22,173 nucleotides of DNA from SM1-73 sp964588305 (GTDB lineage Bacteria > Zixibacteria > MSB-5A5 > SM1-73), in NCBI GenBank assembly GCA_964588305.1, contig CAZPOP010000036.1:1-22173 (forward strand), given 5' to 3'. The translations under genes were made by a program, and so were the position numbers. The notes under the pieces are model-generated. The model saw only the letters and a program-made list of their open reading frames with translations, did not search any database and had not been told where the DNA came from. Shown piece by piece: positions 13,710-20,743 of the stretch. Position 1 is the first letter of the stretch. Each line of letters opens with the position of its first letter.

Positions 13710-16700
13710 ATGAGACAAAGACTTTTTCTTCTAGTCGTCCTGTCGGTATTCGTTGTATTCAATCTTTCCTGGGCTCAATGCCCTGAGGATACGCTCGACC
13801 TGGGCCTTTGCGACACCCTGTATGTGGTCCCCTGGCCAGAGACGGATACCTGTTTTATCTCCTGTTTTGGGGGAACCTGTGACACAACCTGCATCAATAA
13901 TCCAGGCGAGGCGTTTCCCTGCTTTTTGTATGTTCCCCTTCTGGTGACCCACGATTCCAATACTTTTTGGTGGGAATCGGAGAGCAAATGGGTGCAAGAC
14001 TCAATCGCAACTTTTGCCATTCCTCTTGGCTTGACCCCGAGCAATCCAAGCGCCTATTGCAGCCTATCTGGCTACTGGAATGAGAACGCCATGAATCCCT
14101 ATGACCCCAGATTTCCCAGAAGCATTTGGCGTCACTTTCAACCATCCGAGTTGGACAGCAACCGGATGGCGTTGCTGGCGGCGCAGTTCCAAGGGCTGGA
14201 ATGGTCAACCATCCTCCTCATGATGACCAGTGACAGTTCCTGGTTTTACTTCGGGGATGATTCCGTCTTCACTCCACCGCATGTATGGCTGAGCATGATT
14301 CCCAGCGCACCGAGCAATCGAAGATGGTGGGAGGGATACAGAACTCTGCTCGCCACCCTGACCCTCACCGTTGAGGATACCATGCACATCTGTATAGACA
14401 CCACCTGGTGGCCCCCCACCACCAAGCTTTCTTACACCAGACACGATGCCCAGGTTTACATTCCCAGAGATCATATGCCTTTATGCATATGGGTGGGACC
14501 GCCGCGAATTGAGGTCATCTCGCCTAACGGAGGTGAGGTCTGGTGCGTGGGAGACAACCATGACATTACCTGGTTATCAGAAGAGTTCACGGATGACGTC
14601 AAAATACAGTATTCGACCAACGGAGGCGGTAACTGGATTGAGATTATCTCGAGCACTGAGAATGACGGTGTTCATCCGTGGACCGTGCCGAGCACACCTT
14701 CCACCAATTGCTTGGTCAAGATCTCGGATGCGGCGGACGGCGATCCTAGCGACGCAAGCAATGGTCCATTCAACATATCAGATGAGACCATCACCGTTAC
14801 CTATCCCAATGGCGGAGAGGTCTTTGTCGCAGGAGCCTCCCTGTCCATCACCTGGAGCTCGATCTGCTTTACCGGATCAGTCGACATCTTCATATCGGAA
14901 GATGGAGGAGCAAACTGGGATCCGGTGGTTTCGGGAACGGAAAACGACGGGGTCCACGAAACTATAATCCCGCACTCCTACTCCACCGATCAAGGCCTGG
15001 TAAAGGTTGCAGATTCTGATGATGGTGATCCGTCCGACCAGAGCGATGCCTTCTTTACGGTGAGCAATTTCACTATCAGCGCAGAACCGGAAACCCTTAT
15101 CGTTCCGATCAGCACGGATACAACCTGCACGATAACCTTGGAATCTCAATTCGGATTCGATCTGCCTTGCACCTTAACGTTAGATGGAGGCAGTTTGCCC
15201 GCAAACACGACTTACGACTTCGACCCGGTGACAGTGGTGCCGACAGGCAGCTCGATTCTGAGCTTCCACACAGACGCATCCACTCCTCCGGGGACCAGTA
15301 CCGTCATCATAACCGGCACAGAGATGCCGGGGGGCAAGGATGGGATAGTGCACACCACGCAGGTAATATTGATCGTTCCCCAGCCGGATTTCACCATCCA
15401 AGCCGAGCCGGAGACCGTCACGGTGACGGCAGGAGAGTCCATCGGCTGTGACGTGATTCTGGAATCCATTTATGGGTTCAGTTCGCCTTGCACCTTGACG
15501 TTGGCAGAAGGCAGTTTGCCAGCAAATACGACTTACGATTTCAATCCAGCGACGGTGGTGCCGACTGACACCTCAGTTTTGACTTTCCACACGCAGGTCA
15601 CGACTCCTCCGGGCACCAGCACCATCATGGTAACTGGCACGGAGATGTCCGGGGCCAAGAACGGGATAGAGCACAGCACCCCAGTGGTGCTGGTCGTCAC
15701 TCCCCCGCCGGATTTCACCATCGAAGCCGAGCCAGAAACCCTGGTAGTGGCCGCTGGCGGGTCAATCGGCTGTGATGTGATTTTGCAGTCGTTGTACGGA
15801 TTCAGCTCGCCCTGCACTTTGACGCTGGCAGAAGACAGTTTACCGGCAAATACGACTTATGACTTCGATCCAGCCACGGTGGTACCAACTGGCACCTCAG
15901 TTCTGACCTTCCACACAAACGTCTCCACTCCTCCCGGTACCAGCGTCATCATAATAACCGGTACGGAGATGTCTAAGGGGATCGAGCATAGTACCCAGGT
16001 GGTCTTGATCATTCCCCCGGCAGACTTCACCATCGAAGCCGAGCCAGAGACTCTGGAGGTCAACCCGGGAGAGTCTGTTGACTGTGACGTGATTTTGGAG
16101 TCGTTGTGGGGATTCAGCTCGCCCTGCACTTTGACCTTAGAAGAAGACAGTCTTCCGGCAAACACCACATATGACTTCGATCCAGCCACCGTAGTGCCGA
16201 CTGACACATCAATTTTGACTTTTTACACGGATGAATCCACTCCTCCTTGTGTGGTCACCATCATCATTACCGGCGCAGAGATGTCGAAGGCGGAAAAGGA
16301 GATAGAGCACAGCACCCAGATAGTGTTGATTGTGGCACCTCCTCGCATCGAGGTCACCTCGCCCAACGGTGACGAGCACTGGTGTATCGGGGAGACTCGG
16401 GATATCACCTGGTTCTTCGAAGGCGCGCCGTTTCCCTCTGTCAAGATCGAGTACTCGATCAACGGAGGGACAAGCTGGGAGACCATAGAGGAGAGCACGG
16501 ACAATGATGGAACGCACAGTTGGATAATACCCGATGCTGTATCAGATGAGTGCCTGGTGATGGTTTCGGATGCAGACGATGGCGATCCCTGGGATGAAAG
16601 CGATCAGTTTTTCACCATCTACCTGGCAGGCGACGCAGATGCGAGCGGGACGGTTGACATCGGTGACATTGCGTACATGATCAATTACCTATTTAGAGGT

Positions 16701-16853
16701 ACCGGTCCACCCATCCCGTTTGAAGCTGGAGACGTGAATGGGGACGCAGGTGTGGACATAGGTGACGTTGTCTATTTGATTAGCTATGTTTTTTTGGAAG
16801 GACCGACGCCCTTTTGTTTTGGAGGCGGTTATCCAGTTCTATTGCGGCGTTAA
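13710..16853 (+). CDS. Large secreted multidomain protein: unknown N-domain, Ig-like domains, four tandem repeats, dockerin
   Basis: A 1047-residue exported protein. I chose the ATG at 13710 over one at 13644 because GAAAGGAGG precedes it and a clean signal peptide follows (RQRLFLLVVLSVFVVFNLSWAQ). Domains: the unassigned N-domain shared with the two upstream paralogues (to about residue 260; it lacks their short cysteine-rich entry segment); KNH-type Ig-like domains at about 266-355 and 358-451; four tandem Ig-like repeats at 453-876; a third KNH-type domain at about 877-972 (SPNGDEHW, ITWFFEG); and a type I dockerin from about 973 with loops DADASGTVDIGD and DVNGDAGVDIGD. A short tail FCFGGGYPVLLRR follows. 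No catalytic motif was seen. It probably acts as an extracellular scaffold or binding protein. The leader resembles that of dockerin copy 1, implying shared regulation. Confidence 0.82.
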   Translation: MRQRLFLLVVLSVFVVFNLSWAQCPEDTLDLGLCDTLYVVPWPETDTCFISCFGGTCDTTCINNPGEAFPCFLYVPLLVTHDSNTFWWESESKWVQDSIATFAIPLGLTPSNPSAYCSLSGYWNENAMNPYDPRFPRSIWRHFQPSELDSNRMALLAAQFQGLEWSTILLMMTSDSSWFYFGDDSVFTPPHVWLSMIPSAPSNRRWWEGYRTLLATLTLTVEDTMHICIDTTWWPPTTKLSYTRHDAQVYIPRDHMPLCIWVGPPRIEVISPNGGEVWCVGDNHDITWLSEEFTDDVKIQYSTNGGGNWIEIISSTENDGVHPWTVPSTPSTNCLVKISDAADGDPSDASNGPFNISDETITVTYPNGGEVFVAGASLSITWSSICFTGSVDIFISEDGGANWDPVVSGTENDGVHETIIPHSYSTDQGLVKVADSDDGDPSDQSDAFFTVSNFTISAEPETLIVPISTDTTCTITLESQFGFDLPCTLTLDGGSLPANTTYDFDPVTVVPTGSSILSFHTDASTPPGTSTVIITGTEMPGGKDGIVHTTQVILIVPQPDFTIQAEPETVTVTAGESIGCDVILESIYGFSSPCTLTLAEGSLPANTTYDFNPATVVPTDTSVLTFHTQVTTPPGTSTIMVTGTEMSGAKNGIEHSTPVVLVVTPPPDFTIEAEPETLVVAAGGSIGCDVILQSLYGFSSPCTLTLAEDSLPANTTYDFDPATVVPTGTSVLTFHTNVSTPPGTSVIIITGTEMSKGIEHSTQVVLIIPPADFTIEAEPETLEVNPGESVDCDVILESLWGFSSPCTLTLEEDSLPANTTYDFDPATVVPTDTSILTFYTDESTPPCVVTIIITGAEMSKAEKEIEHSTQIVLIVAPPRIEVTSPNGDEHWCIGETRDITWFFEGAPFPSVKIEYSINGGTSWETIEESTDNDGTHSWIIPDAVSDECLVMVSDADDGDPWDESDQFFTIYLAGDADASGTVDIGDIAYMINYLFRGTGPPIPFEAGDVNGDAGVDIGDVVYLISYVFLEGPTPFCFGGGYPVLLRR
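15066..16337 (+). repeat. Four in-frame tandem Ig-like repeats of ~105 residues
   Basis: Units begin at 15066, 15387, 15711 and 16023, encoding 107, 108, 104 and about 105 residues. Each follows the pattern DFTI-AEPET near its start, GCDVILES-GFSSPCTLTL in the middle, SLPANTTYDF-PATVVPT, STPPGTS, and a closing EHST-VVLIV strand. Units 2 to 4 carry a conserved pair of cysteines (GCDV/DCDV and SPCTL); unit 1 has TCTI and LPCTL. Unit 1 is the most divergent. The pattern resembles Ig-like repeats with CTL-SGLP-type strands found in many surface proteins. Confidence 0.9.
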
Positions 16854-16969
16854 TCATAGGCCTATTACGATAACGTCTTTGTGCTCCGGCTGAACGCTTT
16901 CCCAGACGAGTCTTCGTAATGGAGGTGGAGGGAAGACGAGGGATAACGTCCGTCTGAGAGCAGCACCTG

Positions 16970-16988
16970 GTCCCGCCTGTGGCGGGAC
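16970..16988 (+). terminator. GC-rich hairpin after the large dockerin gene
   Basis: GTCCCGCC (16970-16977) is perfectly complementary to GGCGGGAC (16981-16988) with a TGT loop. It lies between the large dockerin gene and the convergent NUDIX gene. There is no T tract, only CAAAATAG after it, so it may be a REP-like palindrome as much as a terminator. Confidence 0.4.
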
Positions 16989-17008
16989 TCAAAATAGTGC
17001 AGGCATCG

Positions 17009-17560
17009 TCACGCCGCGGCACGGATTTTTGCTATCGCGGCTTCGGTCAGTGCCGCACGGTAGTGTAGCCCTCCTGAATCGCTCTGCAAGAGTCTTTTCT
17101 TCAAGGCGGCAAGCTGATCCAGGCTCAAAAGACCGACCTCTCTTATTTCCCTTGTGTCAATGGGCTTCAGATCGCCGGAAAGATATTTGGCGGTGAAGAT
17201 GTGCGAGGTCCAATTGACCTTGTCCTGGTTGCAGGTGAAGGTAACACGAATTCTTAAGATGTATTTCTCCAACTTGATTTTTGCCCCCGTCTCCTCGTAG
17301 GCTTCTCTTTTGGCACAAAGCTCCAAATCCTCTCCTGGCTTCAATCCCCCGCTGGGAGCCCGGTAAAGCCCTTTGGGATACCAGGGCTTGGCGATGACGA
17401 TGACTCTGCCCTCTTTAAAAATAAACAAGGTTACGTCCGATTCCCGTCCATCCCTCATGCTGTCTTTCAGATTCTGAAACTCGGAAGGGTTCATGGAGTA
17501 GGACATACTCAATTCACCAGGAATTCCAAAACGTTTCTCCATGTTCTTAAGGGTGGTCAT
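17009..17560 (-). CDS. NUDIX hydrolase
   Basis: A 183-residue protein with a complete NUDIX box at residues 71-93 (GGLKPGED-LELCAK-REAYEETGA), fitting G-x5-E-x7-R-E-U-x-E-E-x-G-U except that the last position is alanine. Upstream are VTLFIFKEGRVIVIAKPW and APSGG, as in ADP-ribose/ADP-sugar-type family members. NUDIX enzymes hydrolyse nucleoside diphosphates linked to another group using Mg2+; the substrate cannot be named. There is an N-terminal extension of about 40 residues before the fold. The start at 17560 has no strong ribosome site; an internal Met at residue 7 is an alternative. It lies downstream of the cupin gene on the same strand, with a palindromic repeat between. Confidence 0.9.
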   Translation of the reverse strand: MTTLKNMEKRFGIPGELSMSYSMNPSEFQNLKDSMRDGRESDVTLFIFKEGRVIVIAKPWYPKGLYRAPSGGLKPGEDLELCAKREAYEETGAKIKLEKYILRIRVTFTCNQDKVNWTSHIFTAKYLSGDLKPIDTREIREVGLLSLDQLAALKKRLLQSDSGGLHYRAALTEAAIAKIRAAA

Positions 17561-17572
17561 TTTAGTTCTCTA

Positions 17573-17629
17573 ACCTCTCCCCCTGTCCCCCTCTCCACAT
17601 TGGTGGAGAGGGGGAAAAAGGGGAGGAGG
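17573..17629. repeat. Extended palindromic intergenic element
   Basis: CCCCCTCTCCAC (17587-17598) is perfectly complementary to GTGGAGAGGGGG (17603-17614) with loop ATTG. An outer CCTCTCCCC arm (17574-17582) pairs with GGGGAGGAGG (17620-17629) across one bulge. It lies between the cupin stop and the NUDIX start. C/T- and G/A-rich palindromes of this type are common dispersed elements in bacterial genomes. As a terminator for the cupin gene it lacks a T tract on the minus-strand 3' side. Confidence 0.7.
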
Positions 17630-17977
17630 TCAAGGTCGCTTTTCTATCGGCACCACGCAGATGAAGGTGAATTTTTCATCGGAATCGTTTTTGAATTGAT
17701 GCTTTTTATCAGGCGGAACAAAGGCAGCATCATCCTTTTTCAAAGGAAAGTTCTTTTCCTCGGTAACCAGGATTCCTTTCCCCTGTAATACGAAGACCTC
17801 ATGCTCCCAGGAATGTGTATGATAGGGGGTGAATCCACCAGGCTCCACCTCGAATAGGCGCATGGCGAAATTTGGGGCACCGTCTTTTTCAGAGATCAAC
17901 CATCTTACCGTAACATCTTTGCTCCCGGGCTCCTTTACCTCTTCAGCCTTTACGTCGTTAAAATCAACTACTTTCAT
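17630..17977 (-). CDS. Small cupin-domain protein
   Basis: A 115-residue single-domain cupin. Cupin motif 1 is HTHSWEHEVFVLQGKG, with metal-ligand candidates H53, H55 and E60, and motif 2 is FVPPDKKHQF with H93, so the metal site appears complete. This fits stand-alone cupin_2 proteins, which bind a divalent metal and have varied or unknown roles. The ribosome site GGGAGGAG lies immediately upstream of the ATG at 17977. Downstream come a palindrome and the NUDIX gene. Nothing in the context names a substrate. Confidence 0.88.
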   Translation of the reverse strand: MKVVDFNDVKAEEVKEPGSKDVTVRWLISEKDGAPNFAMRLFEVEPGGFTPYHTHSWEHEVFVLQGKGILVTEEKNFPLKKDDAAFVPPDKKHQFKNDSDEKFTFICVVPIEKRP

Positions 17978-18019
17978 TTCTCCTCCCTATGAATGTATCT
18001 GAAGACTGCGATTTGCTTT

Positions 18020-18103
18020 GGTAGCAACAAACTTCAGGTTGCAGCCAGAAACTCTTTAGAACTCGCAAACTCAAACCTGCGCAGGCTGAAGCCTGCGGCT
18101 ACC
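18020..18103. repeat. Inverted pair of TGAA-loop palindromic repeats
   Basis: On the plus strand CGCAGGC (18080-18086), loop TGAA, GCCTGCG (18091-18097) runs into GGCTACC. On the minus strand, 18042-18020 reads GCAACCTGAAGTTTGTTGC followed by TACC, the same layout with a different stem. The two copies face each other across about 35 bases. A third relative lies at 19840. The layout suggests a mobile or REP-type element. Confidence 0.6.
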
Positions 18104-18160
18104 TCTAGTTTAGCTCGTAGGCGGGGCTCCCAGCCTTTGGCGGAACGAGCATGGGTACCC

Positions 18161-18275
18161 TTCCCTCGGACTGAGTCCATCGGGACGAAGTCAGGGTTAA
18201 TCTCTTTCCTTCGACACTGAGTCTTCCCTCGACCCTGAGGTCTTCCTTCGACACTGAGTCTCAGGACGAAGTGCA
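18161..18275. repeat. Degenerate 18-19-bp tandem repeat cluster
   Basis: Three head-to-tail units lie at 18206-18223, 18224-18242 and 18243-18260. The first and third are identical (TTCCTTCGACACTGAGTC); the middle one differs at a few positions with one extra base. A relative, TTCCCTCGGACTGAGTCC, starts at 18161. Two of the units run into GGACGAAG, which can pair back with CTTCG. These units, the 18020-18103 pair and unremarkable sequence fill the 318-base gap 17978-18295; no gene was seen there. Confidence 0.7.
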
Positions 18276-18295
18276 GGATGAACCCGCCCTACGGC

Positions 18296-18622
18296 CTAAT
18301 CCATTTTCTCCACCTTGAAGATCACCGGTCTAAACCAATCCGTGCAGCCGGCAATGACAGTGCCTTTCTGTTTCATTCCAGGCATGTCGGCTCCGGCGGC
18401 AACACTGAATATGTCCCTGCGCATGTCTGCCCAAGCCCAAGCACAGAAACCCTCCGGCACCTCGGCCGAATAGCCGTCTACGATAAACTCCTGACCATCC
18501 ACAAAACGGTCACATGGGCCAAAGTCTTTGGACGTATCTTTATCCAAATACTCGTCAATCAGGTCCCGGTTAATGGTTCTTTTTAGCACGGTGATCTTGC
18601 ATTTTGGCATTTCTACCGACAT
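18296..18622 (-). CDS. TIGR04076-like small conserved protein
   Basis: A 108-residue protein from the ATG at 18622, chosen over an in-frame TTG at 18643 because GAGGT lies 6 bases upstream. It matches my recollection of the TIGR04076 family: KCKITVLKRTINRDLIDEYL, a GPC-F-DGQEFIVDGYS segment, PEGFCAWAWADMRRDIFSVAAGAD, and AGCTDWFRPVIFKVEKMD. The conserved Cys residues (GPC, GFC, GCT) and W-A-W-AD are the most distinctive parts; family function is unknown. It lies 88 bases downstream of the ABC-transporter ATPase gene on the same strand and could be at the end of that operon. Confidence 0.78.
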   Translation of the reverse strand: MSVEMPKCKITVLKRTINRDLIDEYLDKDTSKDFGPCDRFVDGQEFIVDGYSAEVPEGFCAWAWADMRRDIFSVAAGADMPGMKQKGTVIAGCTDWFRPVIFKVEKMD

Positions 18623-18710
18623 CTCAAAACCTCGTTTTAGCAAATTCCATCAAATTCTTTGGAGTTTAGCCACTAATCGGCGGGTTGGCCCGAGTGACCG
18701 CCGCACGGGC

Positions 18711-19748
18711 TCAGATTCTCTTACCGGTTGATTCGTCGAAAACGTGAATTCTATCCAAGTTGGGAGCAAGCCAGACAGCTTGCTCCTCAGGGATTATTTG
18801 ATCGGGCTTCAGGCGAACCGAAATCAACACGTCAGAAATATCAACATAGAGAAAGTTATCCGAACCCAAGGTTTCGGTCACACTGCTTTTACCCATGATG
18901 CCTTTCTCGTTTTCTTCAAGGGAGACGGAAAGATCCTCAGGGCGAAGGCCTACAGTGATCTCATTTCGACTTAGCTCAATGTCTTCGACCTCTTTTCCGA
19001 TGAAAGGCAGTTTTCCTCCCCGGATGAAATTCATCGGTGGACTTCCGATGAAGCCGGCGGTGAAGATGTCAGTGGGTCTTTCATAAATCTCCTGAGGGGT
19101 GCCGATCTGCAAAATCCTCCCGTCTTTCATCACCGCCAGGCGGTCGCTTAACGTCATGGCCTCTGCCTGATCATGAGTCACGTAAATTACCGTTGTCTTT
19201 ATTTTCTTATGCAACCGTTTTAGCTCGGTTCTCATTCTCAATCTCAGTTTGGCATCCAGATTGGACAAGGGTTCATCCAACAGCAGAACGTCAGGCTCCA
19301 GAACCAAGGCCCGGCCCAAAGCCACCCTTTGTCTTTGACCTCCGGAAAGTTCCTTGGGAAGTCTCTTCTCCATACCCTTAAGACCTAAGAGATCTATGAC
19401 CCACCTCACTTTGTCGATCTTCTCCTTCAGACTTTTTTTCTTGATCTTAAGTCCGAAGGCAAGATTAGATTCCACGCTCATGTGAGGGAAAAGGGCGTAG
19501 CTTTGGAAGACCATCGAGATATTCCGCTCTTGCGGTGGAATGTGATTGACCAGTTTCCCATCGATATAGACACTGCCTGAGGTGACCTTCTCCAAACCTG
19601 CGACCAACCTCAAGGCGGTCGATTTGCCGCAGCCGGATGGTCCCACCAGAGTCAGGAATTCGCCATCTTTTATATCAAGACTGATATGGTCTACTGCCTT
19701 CACCTGATCGAATTTCTTGCTCAAATTTTCCAATCTGACATCAGCCAT
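18711..19748 (-). CDS. Carbohydrate-type ABC importer ATP-binding protein (MalK/UgpC-like)
   Basis: A 345-residue ATPase that drives the importer encoded upstream. Visible: Walker A GPSGCGKST (36-44), Q-loop glutamine at 82 (MVFQSYALFPHMSV, typical of the sugar class), signature LSGGQRQRVALGRAL (from 134), Walker B VLLLDEPLSNLDAKLR (from 154), H-loop histidine 192 (YVTHDQAEAMTL), and a C-terminal TOBE-type regulatory region after about residue 235 (EITVGLRPEDLSV). This length and layout fit the MalK/UgpC/MsmK group, whose one ATPase can serve several importers. It begins with GAGAG upstream. It is separated from the MalG-like gene by 171 bases holding a palindromic repeat, so it may be expressed at a different level. 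Confidence 0.94.
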   Translation of the reverse strand: MADVRLENLSKKFDQVKAVDHISLDIKDGEFLTLVGPSGCGKSTALRLVAGLEKVTSGSVYIDGKLVNHIPPQERNISMVFQSYALFPHMSVESNLAFGLKIKKKSLKEKIDKVRWVIDLLGLKGMEKRLPKELSGGQRQRVALGRALVLEPDVLLLDEPLSNLDAKLRLRMRTELKRLHKKIKTTVIYVTHDQAEAMTLSDRLAVMKDGRILQIGTPQEIYERPTDIFTAGFIGSPPMNFIRGGKLPFIGKEVEDIELSRNEITVGLRPEDLSVSLEENEKGIMGKSSVTETLGSDNFLYVDISDVLISVRLKPDQIIPEEQAVWLAPNLDRIHVFDESTGKRI

Positions 19749-19839
19749 GAAGCTCTCTTTTTTGCGGAGATTTCGCCTTTTTTCATAGATCAGGCGGAAG
19801 CCCAGATGGGCCAGTCAAAACGTGAATCGGATGGTTCAT

Positions 19840-19868
19840 GCCAAGCCATGAAGGCTTGGCTACGCGGA
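19840..19868. repeat. TGAA-loop palindromic repeat, third copy
   Basis: GCCAAGCC (19840-19847) is perfectly complementary to GGCTTGGC (19853-19860) with loop ATGAA, followed by TACGCGG. The TGAA loop and GGCTAC tail match the pair at 18020-18103. It lies in the 171-base gap between the MalG-like permease and the ATPase gene, inside an apparent operon. Confidence 0.6.
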
Positions 19869-19919
19869 ACAATAAACGTGCCACCAGCCAATTAGCAGTT
19901 TGTAAAACGAAGATACTTT

Positions 19920-20741
19920 TCATTTCACTGCTCCTGCGGTCAGTCCCTCCTTCATGTATCTTTGAACCAGAAAGGTGAAGACGATCACCGGAATGCAGAT
20001 GACCAGTGAGATCGCTGATATGAAATTCTTCTGCGGAGACCAGGCCAAAATTCTCAAAAGATACACCGGCAATGTAGTCTCGGTTCCCTGAAAGGTCAAG
20101 AAATAAGCGAAGATGAACTCGTTCCAGGAGAGGAAAAAGGTATAGATGGCTGCCGCCCCCAAGCCCGGCAATGCCAGAGGCACAAGTATCTTCAAGAAGG
20201 TCCGCGCCTTGCCGGCTCCCAGAACGTGAGCCTGCTCCTCCAAGTCTCTGGGTATGGACTCGAATACCCCTTTGGCAATGTAGACTGTATAAGGCAGGGC
20301 GAGAAGTGTATGCGCCAGCCCCACCAAGACAACGGGAGGCAGAAGGGAGAAGGGTCGGGAGAGGAGAAGCTCGGCCACCGGAATCACCGCCGAGATGTCG
20401 GGAAAAAGCCTGACCGATAGCAAAAAGAAAAGAAGAACCGCCAGGCCGGGAATTTTGAAACGAGCCAAGGCAAAAGCGGTCGGTGCCCCCAAAAACAGGG
20501 AAAAAGCAACGGCAAGCAGTCCCACCCACAAGCTGGTAAAACCTGCGCCCACAAAATCATTTCTGGCCGACAGAGCCCGAAACATCTCCAACGTGGGACT
20601 GAAGGGGAAGAATGGCTCCGGATATTTGCCTCCGGTCACGATACTTTCCCGATCCGAGACGCTGTATTTGGTCATCATGAATAAGGGGAAGATGATGAAA
20701 AACAAAACCAAACATATGAGAATAAATCTTAGGCTCTTCAT
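19920..20741 (-). CDS. ABC importer permease, MalG-like
   Basis: A 273-residue inner-membrane permease from the ATG at 20741, two bases after the stop of the upstream permease (TGA-AA-ATG), so the pair is translationally linked. An N-terminal helix (LRFILICLVLFFIIFPLFMM) and about five further hydrophobic segments match the six-helix MalG type. The EAA loop that docks on the ATPase is at residues 168-192 (EEQAHVLGAGKARTFLKILVPLALP), with the conserved G and the terminal LP. A longer frame starting at 20828 exists but runs back into the upstream gene and lacks support. Substrate unknown; the class usually takes sugars or polyols. Confidence 0.92.
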   Translation of the reverse strand: MKSLRFILICLVLFFIIFPLFMMTKYSVSDRESIVTGGKYPEPFFPFSPTLEMFRALSARNDFVGAGFTSLWVGLLAVAFSLFLGAPTAFALARFKIPGLAVLLFFLLSVRLFPDISAVIPVAELLLSRPFSLLPPVVLVGLAHTLLALPYTVYIAKGVFESIPRDLEEQAHVLGAGKARTFLKILVPLALPGLGAAAIYTFFLSWNEFIFAYFLTFQGTETTLPVYLLRILAWSPQKNFISAISLVICIPVIVFTFLVQRYMKEGLTAGAVK

Positions 20742-20743
20742 TT

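Noticed and set aside
15066..16337. Tandem repeats considered as a CRISPR array
   Set aside because: The period is about 315 bases, in frame within one long coding sequence, with no short identical repeats or unique spacers. No CRISPR array or cas gene was seen anywhere.
17573..17629. Strong palindrome considered as the cupin-gene terminator
   Set aside because: No T run follows it on the minus strand; it is better explained as a dispersed palindromic repeat.
19783..20529. A 248-codon minus-strand frame overlapping the MalG-like gene
   Set aside because: It is an alternative frame of the permease, with low-complexity Gly/Ser/Arg content and no family features; the permease frame has the EAA loop and membrane helices.
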